NCBI GenBank assembly: GCA_020434465.1 | Contig: JAGRAS010000011.1 | Location: forward strand, 1-12,972 | Direction of reading: 5' to 3' | DNA length: 12,972 nt | Origin: Bdellovibrionales bacterium | Lineage (GTDB): Bacteria; Bdellovibrionota; UBA2361; JAGRAS01 | Shown: piece by piece, positions 7,019-12,972 of the stretch | Layout of the letters: every line of letters begins with the position of its first letter | Position numbering within the stretch: the first letter of the stretch is position 1 | Made by a program: the position numbers and the translations under genes | The notes under the pieces: model-generated | What the model saw: the letters and a program-made list of their open reading frames with translations, nothing else | What the model was told of the DNA's origin: nothing | Databases searched by the model: none

Positions 7019-8635
7019 ATGAATTCTCAAAATCAAGAAAATAAAAAGAAAGGATCGCTAAAGTCTGCGCATGGTGTTTTGCTTGCATTAACCACAGCAC
7101 TCGCTGCTGAAGCTTTTTTTAAGGGGATTGTTGATACCAACTCTTATTTTACTTCTATTGGTCGAGTATCAATTAGTTTTCTAACTTTATACACAATTCA
7201 TCGCTTCTCTCTTGATAGTTTAAAATCTTATAAGCCGCGCTTACGTGATTTGATTTGCATTCATATTATGCTGATGCTTTCACTTGCGATTATTCTTTTT
7301 GGAAAATTGATTTCTTTTGGTCTTGCAACCTATGGTGAAAAAGCAAACTTTATACAAGGAGTAAGTGCAAGTTCTTTTGATTTTGGAATTCCATTCGCTG
7401 TTGGCGCACTAATTCTACAAGCCGTACTTGGCCTACATTACGGGTTAATCTTCACAATTAGCTTGGCTCTAATTTTCGGTATTTACTTTCCAGAGCAATT
7501 TTTGTTTGTACCGTATATAATAGCTGCCTCGATGGTCGCTTGCCTCAGTTTAAGCCGTTTTCGTTCAAGATCGGCTTATGTAAGAGCAGGTTTAAATATT
7601 ACAATTATCTCTTTTCCATTTGCGCTTGCGTCACTAGCAGTTTCAAATCAACTTGTTACTGCTGATATTGGCGTACGATTAGTTGGATCTTTAGCAAGCG
7701 GTGCTATTTGCTCAATGATTGCTGCTGGATTCACACCAATTCTAGAATACATTGGTGGCTACGTTACCGATATGCGCTTGATTGAAATGGCAACGCTTGA
7801 TCACCCACTACTTAAAGATTTAAGTGTTACTGCTCCAGGAACTTGGAATCACTCTATGGTTATCGGGATGATGGTTGAATCAGCTGCAGATGCAGTTGGT
7901 GCTAATCCAATTGTTGCGCGAGTAGGAGCCTATTTTCATGACATTGGTAAAACTAAGAAACCATTATATTTTGTTGAAAACCAGGGCGGTGAAAATAGGC
8001 ATGATAAGCTAAGTACTTCAATGTCTGCATTAATCATACGCTCTCATGTAAAAGATGGAATTGAACTTGCTAAACAGCATAAGATCCCCCAAGTCATCGA
8101 AGATATGATTCCTCAACACCATGGAACATCCTTAATTGAGTATTTCTATAATAAAGCTAAAACAGAAGCCGAAGAAGCTGGGCAAAATCCAGAAGAAATA
8201 GATAAAAGTCTTTACTCTTATCCTGGACCTAAACCACAAACAAAAGAAGCTGGTATTTTAATGCTTGCAGATGGAATTGAAGCTGCTGCTCGAACTTTGA
8301 AAGAACCAACTCCTGATCGTATTCAGGGGCTAGTACAAAAAATGATTAATAAAGTTTTTAGAAGTGGTGAACTGAATGAGTGTGAATTAACTTTAAAAGA
8401 CTTACATGAAATTGCAAAAAGTTTTACTCGTGTTTTAACAGGTATTTATCACCATAGAATCGCTTACGTGGAGCCAGCAGAAAAAGTTAAAGAGACAAAA
8501 CCTGAAAGTGAGGAAGCAGAAACTAAACCCCCTACTGCTGAAAAGGAAAGTTCTAAAAAAACTAAAACAGAACAAGAAACAAAGGAAGAAAAAAAACCAG
8601 ATCAAGATGATTTAAAACGTCTTGGAATGCAATAA
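7019..8635 (+). CDS. pgpH: 7TM-HD membrane phosphodiesterase, PgpH/YqfF-like, lacking the extracellular HDED domain
   Basis: A 538-residue inner-membrane protein. After a short charged N-terminus there are seven or eight hydrophobic spans (about 19-38, 44-63, 77-101, 122-140, 141-158, 160-180, 188-209, 219-245). A cytoplasmic HD-superfamily domain follows with its metal ligands apparently complete: His278 (TWNHS), His307-Asp308 (HDIGK), His343 (SHVKDG), His367-His368 (QHHGT) and Asp418 (LADGIEAA). The segments NPIVARVGAYFHDIGK, HDKLSTSMSALII and QHHGTSLIEYFYNKA are close to the PgpH family, which hydrolyses the second messenger c-di-AMP to pApA. That substrate is inferred from the family. Typical PgpH proteins are about 700 residues, with an extracellular 7TMR-HDED domain after the first span; here the first span leads almost directly into the second, so that domain is absent. 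Residues about 489-538 are an acidic/Lys-rich disordered tail. It sits in the conserved phoH-7TM-HD-ybeY order. No SD is seen. Confidence 0.9.
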   Translation: MNSQNQENKKKGSLKSAHGVLLALTTALAAEAFFKGIVDTNSYFTSIGRVSISFLTLYTIHRFSLDSLKSYKPRLRDLICIHIMLMLSLAIILFGKLISFGLATYGEKANFIQGVSASSFDFGIPFAVGALILQAVLGLHYGLIFTISLALIFGIYFPEQFLFVPYIIAASMVACLSLSRFRSRSAYVRAGLNITIISFPFALASLAVSNQLVTADIGVRLVGSLASGAICSMIAAGFTPILEYIGGYVTDMRLIEMATLDHPLLKDLSVTAPGTWNHSMVIGMMVESAADAVGANPIVARVGAYFHDIGKTKKPLYFVENQGGENRHDKLSTSMSALIIRSHVKDGIELAKQHKIPQVIEDMIPQHHGTSLIEYFYNKAKTEAEEAGQNPEEIDKSLYSYPGPKPQTKEAGILMLADGIEAAARTLKEPTPDRIQGLVQKMINKVFRSGELNECELTLKDLHEIAKSFTRVLTGIYHHRIAYVEPAEKVKETKPESEEAETKPPTAEKESSKKTKTEQETKEEKKPDQDDLKRLGMQ

Positions 8636-8672
8636 AATTATTTGCTTATATAGAGAAAAAATTTAGTTTAAA

Positions 8673-9164
8673 ATGCAAAATATCGAGTTATTCAAAGTCT
8701 ACATAATCAATAAACTTGAAAATGAATTTCCAATTGATTTAGAAAATGTAGATTTGCTAGTGAAATTTTGCCTTAAGGAAATAAGCCTAGAAAACTTACC
8801 ATCTAATGTCTCTGAAGTTTCTATTGTTTTTACAGATGATTTGGAGATTCAAAAATTAAACCTAACTTATCGATCTAAAGATTACCCTACTGATGTACTT
8901 TCATTTTCTCAAATTGAGGGTAGTAACTCAGTAAATGCTACGAGTTTAGGCGATATTATCATCTCGCTAGAAACGGCAAAAAAACAAGCACCGGAATTCG
9001 AAAATGATTTTAATTCTGAAATTAAACGTCTGCTTGTTCATGGACTATTACATTTACTTGGGTATGATCACGAAAACGTTTCAATAGAGCAAGCAAATAA
9101 AATGTTTGAACTAGAAAAATTTTTATTTGATAAGTTGAATACAACTAGACTTTTGCTTATATAA
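8673..9164 (+). CDS. ybeY: Endoribonuclease YbeY (rRNA maturation factor)
   Basis: A 163-residue cytoplasmic metalloprotein (E. coli YbeY is 155). The family signature HGLLHLLGYDH carries the three zinc-binding histidines at 123, 127 and 133, followed by the usual acidic residue (DHE). Upstream motifs also fit: VSIVFTDDLEIQKLNLTYRSKDYPTDVLSF (about 47-78, the LN-x-x-YR-x-x-x-x-PTDVLSF core) and LGDIIIS. YbeY acts in 16S rRNA 3'-end maturation and late 70S quality control, in partnership with YbeZ/PhoH, encoded two genes upstream. It starts 37 bp after the 7TM-HD gene, with no Shine-Dalgarno sequence, and probably closes the alaS-led transcript. Its last 42 bp overlap the 3' end of an unrecognised gene on the opposite strand, so any terminator must lie inside that gene. 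Confidence 0.96.
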   Translation: MQNIELFKVYIINKLENEFPIDLENVDLLVKFCLKEISLENLPSNVSEVSIVFTDDLEIQKLNLTYRSKDYPTDVLSFSQIEGSNSVNATSLGDIIISLETAKKQAPEFENDFNSEIKRLLVHGLLHLLGYDHENVSIEQANKMFELEKFLFDKLNTTRLLLI

Positions 9165-9929
9165 ATCATGAATTTCTAGATGCTGACCCGGCAATACAGG
9201 AAGAGTAGCAAGCCAAGATACTTTTGTCCCTTCTGATCTCTGTTCAACTTTTAGACCAAGATAAACCTCCTCACCATCAAGAAACAATTTATAACGCTTA
9301 GGTATTACGTTTGAAACATCAAAGCTAAAATCAAAAGTGCTAGAAAACTCTAATAACTTGTTCTTTACCCTGAGTGTAACTTGGTGCTTTGGATCTTGGT
9401 CAAAAGAAGAATTGGGAATTGTGAATTCAAAACCACTTCTTGAACTACAATTAATTACCCTAGGAAAATCTTGTTTTTCTCTTAATCTAAATTCATATGT
9501 ATTAAGAAAGGGGTCTCGGGAATCATTAACTTCAACTTTACCTCCCATGATACCAGGAAACCTTAGTTGCCAATGCTGAAGCTCCACTCCATTAACTATT
9601 CTTAATTTTGATCTAGCATTCACTAAATTAAGTTTTTCACCATTTAAATAACAGTTAATTAGTGATCTTTCCAAATTTGGATAAAGATCTTTTGGAAGCA
9701 GATGAACTAAAGACACTAAGTGACCATCCCAACGTATTGATAAAACTTCTTGTGAGCTTTTTTCAAAAAAAGTCGCTAGTGGTTTGTAAACTTTCAGTTT
9801 TTCACTTGGCTCTAGAATATGAACTTCATGCCAACCGCGCTTCGCGGTTTTTAAATCTTCTGGCTGATATGCATTAACATCTGGCATACACACATAGAGT
9901 AGATCACTAATTACTAAGTTAAAACTCAT
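9123..9929 (-). CDS. Unrecognised 268-residue protein with an apparent duplicated beta-rich module
   Basis: ATG at 9929, TAA at 9123-9125. I do not recognise the family. No signal peptide or membrane span is visible, so it is probably cytoplasmic. The sequence is rich in alternating hydrophobic/polar strands. Two segments resemble each other: residues 93-136 (CYLNGEKLNL, later LQHWQLRFPG and GGKVEVND) and residues 215-255 (LFLDGEEVYL, later VSWLATLPVLPGQHLEIHD). Both have a (N/D)-G-E turn, a Trp 20-23 residues later, a Pro/Gly pair and a final Asp exactly 16 residues after the Trp. This suggests two copies of an immunoglobulin-like or similar beta-sandwich module of roughly 120 residues with linkers; the fold name is a guess. 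A second in-frame ATG at 9887 (Met15) is an alternative start, and neither start has an SD. The gene overlaps ybeY tail to tail by 42 bp and diverges from prfB across 168 bp. Nothing in the context gives its function. Confidence 0.75.
   Translation of the reverse strand: MSFNLVISDLLYVCMPDVNAYQPEDLKTAKRGWHEVHILEPSEKLKVYKPLATFFEKSSQEVLSIRWDGHLVSLVHLLPKDLYPNLERSLINCYLNGEKLNLVNARSKLRIVNGVELQHWQLRFPGIMGGKVEVNDSRDPFLNTYEFRLREKQDFPRVINCSSRSGFEFTIPNSSFDQDPKHQVTLRVKNKLLEFSSTFDFSFDVSNVIPKRYKLFLDGEEVYLGLKVEQRSEGTKVSWLATLPVLPGQHLEIHDLYKQKSSCIQLIK
9833..9852 (+). terminator. GC-rich terminator-like hairpin, antisense inside the unrecognised gene
   Basis: AACCGCG (9833-9839), loop CTT (9840-9842) and CGCGGTT (9843-9849) form a perfect 7-bp stem with five G-C pairs. 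The T-run is 9848-9852. This is by far the most GC-rich perfect hairpin I found in an otherwise AT-rich window. On the plus strand it has the form of an intrinsic terminator, though the T-run is short. It lies about 670 bp past the ybeY stop and about 185 bp before the prfB -35, so it could stop read-through from the alaS-to-ybeY transcript. On the minus strand it only encodes part of T-A-K-R-G-W, so codon chance is the alternative. Confidence 0.45.
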
Positions 9930-9967
9930 TTTCTGAGTAAATAAATGTTCATCTATTTACTTTTTAA

Positions 9968-10041
9968 TTCAAGGATTTCGCTAAATTGCATTTCGAAGCA
10001 GCTTTCTTAAACCAATTAATGTTTAAAGTTAAATCCTTGAA
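9968..10041. repeat. 11-bp perfect inverted repeat between divergent genes
   Basis: TTCAAGGATTT (9968-9978) is the exact reverse complement of AAATCCTTGAA (10031-10041). The arms are 52 bp apart, within the 168-bp gap between the unrecognised minus-strand gene and prfB. Read outward, both arms present AAATCC followed by a TTGAA(A/T) -35-like hexamer. On the prfB side this is the proposed -35 element. It may be a shared operator or a duplicated promoter half. Confidence 0.45.
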
Positions 10042-10064
10042 AAAACTGCTTTTTTGTATAGAAT
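10037..10064 (+). promoter_or_regulatory. Sigma-70-type promoter for prfB
   Basis: TTGAAA (10037-10042; 5 of 6 against TTGACA), a 16-bp spacer, then TAGAAT (10059-10064; 5 of 6 against TATAAT). The start would be near 10071, leaving a leader of about 27 nt. That leader holds AGGA nine bases before the prfB ATG, a modest Shine-Dalgarno site. Confidence 0.6.
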
Positions 10065-10097
10065 AAGCATTTAAATCAAGAAGCAGGACTGTTAATT

Positions 10098-11208
10098 ATG
10101 GATCAGCAACTTACACTTACAGAATTAGACTTTGAAACTGAAAGTCTTGAAAAACGTATTAATGCCTTAAAGGAGTTTCTTTGACATTTCGACAAAGAAA
10201 ACCCGTTTAGCTGAAATTTCCAATTTAATTCTTCAAGACAATTTTTGGAGTGATTCCTCTAAGGCACAAAAGATCCAACAAGAAAGATCCGCACTAGAGA
10301 ACTCTGTAGATGCTGTAAATAACATTGAAATGCTTTTTGCAGATTTTAAAACCGCTTTAGAACTGGCAGAGGATGAAAATGATTTTCTTAGTGAAGCTAA
10401 TCAAAATTTTCATAAACTTCTTACTGAATTAAGCTCTCAAGAATTTTTATGCAAAATGAATGGTGAGTTTGATAAAAACAACGCACTACTTGAAATAAAT
10501 TCTGGCGCAGGCGGCACCGAGTCTCAAGACTGGGCAGAAATGTTACTTAGAATGTATCTTCGCTGGGCTGAGCAAAGAGGTTTTAAAACTGAAGAATTGG
10601 ATTATTTGCCAGGTGAAGGAGCTGGAATTAAAAGTGCAACGATTCTTATTGAAGGCGAATACGCTTATGGATTCCTAAGGGCAGAACAAGGGGTGCATAG
10701 GCTTGTTAGAATTTCCCCTTTTGATTCAAATGCAAGACGGCATACTTCTTTTGCTTCTGTTGCAGCAACTCCTGAACTTGATGACGATATTGAAATAGAT
10801 ATTGATGAAAATGATCTGCGAATAGATACTTATCGAGCTTCTGGTGCAGGTGGTCAACACGTAAATAAAACTGACTCTGCGGTTAGAATAACACATATTC
10901 CAACTAATGTTGTTGTTCAATGCCAAGCAGAGAGATCTCAGCATAAAAACAAAGCCAGATGTATGAAAATGTTAAAGGCTAAACTTTATGAGCTGATGCA
11001 AGAAGAAAAAGCTCAAGAACTAAACCAAATAAAAGGGGAAAAAAAGAAAATTGAATGGGGAAGTCAAATTAGATCATATGTAATGCACCCTTATCAAATG
11101 GTAAAAGATCTTAGAACTGATCATGAAACATCTGCTGTACATGCTGTCTTAGATGGTGATATTGATGGTTTTATTGAAGCTTATTTGCTAAGCGATGAGA
11201 ATAAGTAG
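10098..11208 (+). CDS. prfB: Peptide chain release factor 2, expressed by +1 programmed frameshift
   Basis: The coding sequence is join(10098..10181, 10183..11208): 28 codons, an in-frame TGA at 10182-10184, then a +1 shift into the main frame, for 369 residues in all (E. coli RF2 is 365). The protein recognises UGA/UAA stop codons and releases the peptide on the ribosome. After the shift the N-terminal helical domain continues smoothly (FLDISTKKTRLAEIS, QDNFWSD), confirming the join. The anticodon-like tripeptide SPF is at 206-208. The catalytic GGQ is at 251-253 in SGAGGQHVNKTDSAVRITH, followed by the usual QCQAERSQHKNK. The residue matching E. coli position 246 is Ala (Ala247), the common form, rather than the Thr of E. 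coli K-12. It ends with TAG, which RF2 does not read. Its 3' end faces the isochorismatase-family gene across 10 bp. Expression is autoregulated: scarce RF2 means slow UGA termination and more frameshifting. Confidence 0.97.
10171..10185 (+). promoter_or_regulatory. prfB: RF2 programmed +1 frameshift site
   Basis: AGGAG TTT CTT TGA C has an internal Shine-Dalgarno sequence (10171-10175), three bases of spacing, the slippery CTT codon (10179-10181), and TGA followed by C, a poor termination context. This is nearly identical to the E. coli element (AGGGGG TAT CTT TGA C). Slippage of the Leu tRNA from CUU to UUU restores the reading frame at GAC (10183). Confidence 0.97.
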
Positions 11209-11218
11209 AAAAAAAGTT

Positions 11219-11761
11219 TTAACTAGTAAAATCGCTTAAATTAATAACATTACTGCCAGCTTCTTCAAGTGCCGCCATAAATGCAGCATGAACACTAGAA
11301 GCTGAGATTTCGATACCTCTAAATTCTAAATCCATAGTTGTACAAGCATCTTGAATGATACTACAATCGAAACCCAAGTCTAAAGCTGCTCTTGTGGTTG
11401 CATCTATGCACATATGACTCATAGCTCCACAAATAACTAGACTACTAATATTTAAATCTTCTAAGCATTTTTTTAAATCAGTTTCTAAAAACCCATTAGG
11501 GCTATTTTTAACAATTAGTTTTTCAGAAGCTAAGGGTTTTACTTTGTTATTAATCTCAACCCCTTCAGTACCTTCAATAAAGCAACCTGCATCAGAAGTT
11601 GGCTCGATATGTTTAATATGAATAACTGCTAAGTTTTTTTCACGAAAAAAGCTTAATAATGAGGCTGCTCTATCACTAACCTCATTTATATTAAATAAAG
11701 GGCAATTCCCATCTGGAAAGTATTCATTTTGAATATCAACTAATATTAATGCTTGTTTCAT
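11219..11761 (-). CDS. Isochorismatase-family cysteine hydrolase
   Basis: A 180-residue cytoplasmic protein with ATG at 11761 and TAA at 11219. It has the Rossmann-like isochorismatase/nicotinamidase fold with the full catalytic triad: Asp9 in LILVDIQNEYF, Lys85 in LIVKNSPNGF, and Cys118 in CGAMSHMCIDATTRAA. The preceding GAMS segment holds the usual cis-peptide turn. The final FMAAL helix also fits. The family hydrolyses amides or isochorismate-type ethers (nicotinamide, carbamoyl compounds and others). I do not see a clear set of extra metal ligands typical of nicotinamidase PncA, so the substrate is left open. Length is normal for the small members. It converges with prfB across 10 bp and diverges from the aldehyde dehydrogenase across 149 bp. 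Divergent pairing may mean linked small-molecule catabolism, but this is weak inference. It has no SD and may be translated from a leaderless transcript. Confidence 0.88.
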   Translation of the reverse strand: MKQALILVDIQNEYFPDGNCPLFNINEVSDRAASLLSFFREKNLAVIHIKHIEPTSDAGCFIEGTEGVEINNKVKPLASEKLIVKNSPNGFLETDLKKCLEDLNISSLVICGAMSHMCIDATTRAALDLGFDCSIIQDACTTMDLEFRGIEISASSVHAAFMAALEEAGSNVINLSDFTS

Positions 11762-11767
11762 AGGTGA

Positions 11768-11795
11768 AGGATAGCAGTTTAATTTACTTAGTCAA
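11768..11795 (-). promoter_or_regulatory. Candidate promoter giving a leaderless transcript for the hydrolase gene
   Basis: On the minus strand, TTGACT (11795-11790; 5 of 6) is followed by a 16-bp spacer and TATCCT (11773-11768; 4 of 6). Normal start-site spacing would put +1 at 11761, which is the A of the start ATG. The lack of any Shine-Dalgarno before that ATG agrees with leaderless initiation. Confidence 0.4.
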
Positions 11796-11845
11796 TTTAT
11801 AATAATCTTTTAAGCGACAGCTTGTTGCTAGTTCCTTCAAAAACT

Positions 11846-11874
11846 TTGGCAAATTAGATTTAATTAGATTTAAT
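11846..11874 (+). promoter_or_regulatory. Sigma-70-type promoter for the aldehyde dehydrogenase gene
   Basis: TTGGCA (11846-11851; 5 of 6), an exact 17-bp spacer, then TTTAAT (11869-11874; 5 of 6). The spacer and the -10 are formed by the 10-bp tandem repeat. The predicted start near 11881 leaves a leader of about 30 nt with no Shine-Dalgarno sequence before ATG 11911. Confidence 0.5.
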
Positions 11875-11881
11875 TAGATTT
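11852..11881. repeat. Three perfect copies of a 10-bp tandem repeat
   Basis: The unit AATTAGATTT is present three times without mismatch (11852-11861, 11862-11871, 11872-11881), with AA of a fourth. The period is close to one DNA helical turn. It lies within the intergenic region between the divergent hydrolase and aldehyde dehydrogenase genes, and overlaps the proposed -10 of the latter. Confidence 0.95.
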
Positions 11882-11910
11882 AAGAATCAAAAAGTGATAA
11901 ATTTTGCAGC

Positions 11911-12972
11911 ATGTCTGAATACTTGATCTCAACAAACCCTGCAAAATCTTATGAAGAAATTGGAAGAATTCCTGTTTCTACGCTTGACCAAATTAAATCA
12001 GCTGTAGCTGCAGCGAGAAAAGCTTTGCCAAGTTGGAAAGCTCTAAGCACTGAAAAACGTGCTAGTTATATAAAGAAAATTGCGAATCTTTTAAGCTCTC
12101 AACTTGATGAGATAGCTGCTCTTCAAACTAAAGAAATGGGCAAGCCAATAAGTGAAAGTATTGGTGAATGTAAAGGAATTATTTACTGGTTAAATTGGCA
12201 AGCTGATAATGCGCCAAGGATTTTAGCACAAAGAGTCCTTGATAAAATGGATACTCATCAAACGGAACTGCATTTTGAGCCTTATGGAGTTGCTGCAGTA
12301 ATCGCACCTTGGAATTATCCAAGTTATCAAATGTTTCTTGGAGTAACACAAGCACTCTTGGCAGGGAACACTGTCGTTTTTAAACATTCTGAAGAATGTT
12401 CACTCACTGCTGAATTAATTGCTTCTATTATTGCAGACTCAGAAGTTCCTTCTGGAGTTTTTAATATCATTTATGGTGGTGGTGAAGTTGGAAAGCAACT
12501 TTTAGATCAAGAAATTAATCTTATTCATTTTACTGGAAGTTCATTAGTTGGTGAACAAGTTTATAAAAAAGCTGCTGAAAAATTTATTCCCGTTGTACTA
12601 GAAATGGGAGGCTCTTCCCCAGCGATTGTTTACAAAGATGTAGACATTACAAAAGTTGCTAAATCTGTTTATGATGAACGTTTTAGTAATTGCGGGCAAA
12701 TATGTTGCGCGCTAAAACGCTTAATTGTTCATGAGAGTATCTATGATGAACTTACAAATAAACTTAAAGAAGTTATTTCTAGTCAAGTTATAGGCGATCC
12801 TCTAGCTAAAGATACAACTTTAGGCCCTTTGGTTGCAAAAAGACAATTAATGCTTTTAGAAAAACAAGTTAAAGATGCCATAGATAAAGGAGCTGTTATA
12901 GAAACTGGAGGAGAAAGGCCAGATAATTTAGATGGGGCATTCTATAAACCAACATTACTAACAAATGTATCA
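11911..12972 (+). CDS. NAD(P)-dependent aldehyde dehydrogenase, succinate-semialdehyde dehydrogenase-like (3' partial)
   Basis: The reading frame opens at ATG 11911 and runs without a stop to the window edge (354 residues of an expected 450-460). It belongs to the ALDH superfamily, which oxidises aldehydes to carboxylates in the cytoplasm. The N-terminus ISTNPAKSYEEIGRIPV is the usual NPA start. Motif APWNYP is the Rossmann-side substrate/cofactor loop, FTGSSLVGE the NAD-binding turn, and LEMGGSSP carries the general base Glu231. FSNCGQICCALKR carries the nucleophile Cys265. The Glu-to-Cys distance of 34 is the family norm. The short N-terminus and the 'RF.N.GQ.C.A.KR' form resemble the E. 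coli Sad/YneI succinate-semialdehyde dehydrogenase group, so that is the best guess; the substrate-determining C-terminal third is outside the window. No SD precedes the start. It diverges from the isochorismatase-family gene. Confidence 0.9.
   Translation, partial: MSEYLISTNPAKSYEEIGRIPVSTLDQIKSAVAAARKALPSWKALSTEKRASYIKKIANLLSSQLDEIAALQTKEMGKPISESIGECKGIIYWLNWQADNAPRILAQRVLDKMDTHQTELHFEPYGVAAVIAPWNYPSYQMFLGVTQALLAGNTVVFKHSEECSLTAELIASIIADSEVPSGVFNIIYGGGEVGKQLLDQEINLIHFTGSSLVGEQVYKKAAEKFIPVVLEMGGSSPAIVYKDVDITKVAKSVYDERFSNCGQICCALKRLIVHESIYDELTNKLKEVISSQVIGDPLAKDTTLGPLVAKRQLMLLEKQVKDAIDKGAVIETGGERPDNLDGAFYKPTLLTNVS

Noticed and set aside
10043..10056. A-run/T-run hairpin (AAA-CTGC-TTT type) as a terminator before prfB
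   Set aside because: It is only A-T pairs around a tetraloop and overlaps the spacer of a good promoter, so it is better explained as promoter DNA.
10182..10184. In-frame TGA in prfB as a sign of a pseudogene or sequencing error
   Set aside because: The stop sits exactly in the conserved RF2 frameshift context and the downstream frame encodes an intact RF2 with SPF and GGQ.
10330..11208. Reading prfB as a 292-residue gene starting at the ATG at 10330
   Set aside because: The frame is open back to 10183 and joins a 28-codon N-terminus through a textbook AGGAG-TTT-CTT-TGA-C shift site. The ATG at 10330 is internal.
11209..11236. Bidirectional terminator between prfB and the hydrolase gene
   Set aside because: The only pairing is TTTTA/TAAAA with no G-C pair, as expected by chance in AT-rich DNA.
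11257..11304. 8-bp inverted repeat CAGCTTCT/AGAAGCTG inside the hydrolase gene
   Set aside because: The loop is 32 nt, no T-run follows, and the bases are explained by the coding sequence.

Overview
The window is bacterial and clearly AT-rich, roughly a third G+C by eye. It reads as a Gram-negative: it has a periplasmic substrate-binding protein with the end of a signal peptide, and a secreted YceI-family protein. The order phoH, then a 7TM-HD (PgpH/YqfF-type) gene, then ybeY is known from Firmicutes and, from memory, from some deltaproteobacterial/Bdellovibrionota-like genomes. The second group fits the Gram-negative signs better, but I cannot fix the taxon from this window. TGG encodes Trp and no TGA is read as sense, so the code is standard. 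All ten visible stop codons are TAA (7) or TAG (3), and none is TGA. Only two of the ten visible start codons have a plausible Shine-Dalgarno sequence.

Layout. 1-1068 (+) is a 5'-truncated LivK-like binding protein. Its 3' end overlaps a convergent YceI-family gene (1055-1639, -). After a 167-bp gap comes an unrecognised 374-aa protein with a long basic middle region (1807-2931, -). A 354-bp gene-free stretch with small hairpins and a probable alaS promoter follows. Then there is a tight forward run: alaS (3286-5946), phoH/ybeZ (5968-6996), a 7TM-HD c-di-AMP phosphodiesterase-like gene (7019-8635) and ybeY (8673-9164). The 3' end of ybeY overlaps an unrecognised 268-aa gene on the minus strand (9123-9929) by 42 bp. 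That gene diverges from prfB (10098-11208), which carries the classical +1 programmed frameshift at codon 29. prfB converges with an isochorismatase-family hydrolase (11219-11761, -). The hydrolase diverges from an aldehyde dehydrogenase that runs off the right edge (11911 onward, +).

How it fits together. The core is translation and RNA housekeeping: alanine charging (AlaS), rRNA maturation and ribosome quality control (PhoH/YbeZ and YbeY), UGA/UAA termination (RF2), and one nucleotide-second-messenger enzyme. The flanking genes handle solute uptake, a periplasmic lipid-binding-type protein and small-molecule oxidation or hydrolysis.

There is no mobile element, CRISPR array, tRNA, rRNA or defence-like cassette, and I see no convincing novel multi-gene system. 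The items most worth a second look are: a 7TM-HD protein lacking the usual extracellular domain; SD-dependent frameshifting in a stretch where most genes lack SD sequences; terminator-like hairpins buried inside opposing genes at tail-to-tail overlaps; a 10-bp tandem repeat that forms the -10 element of the aldehyde dehydrogenase promoter; an 11-bp inverted repeat between divergent genes; and two unrecognised proteins, one apparently built from a duplicated beta-rich module.
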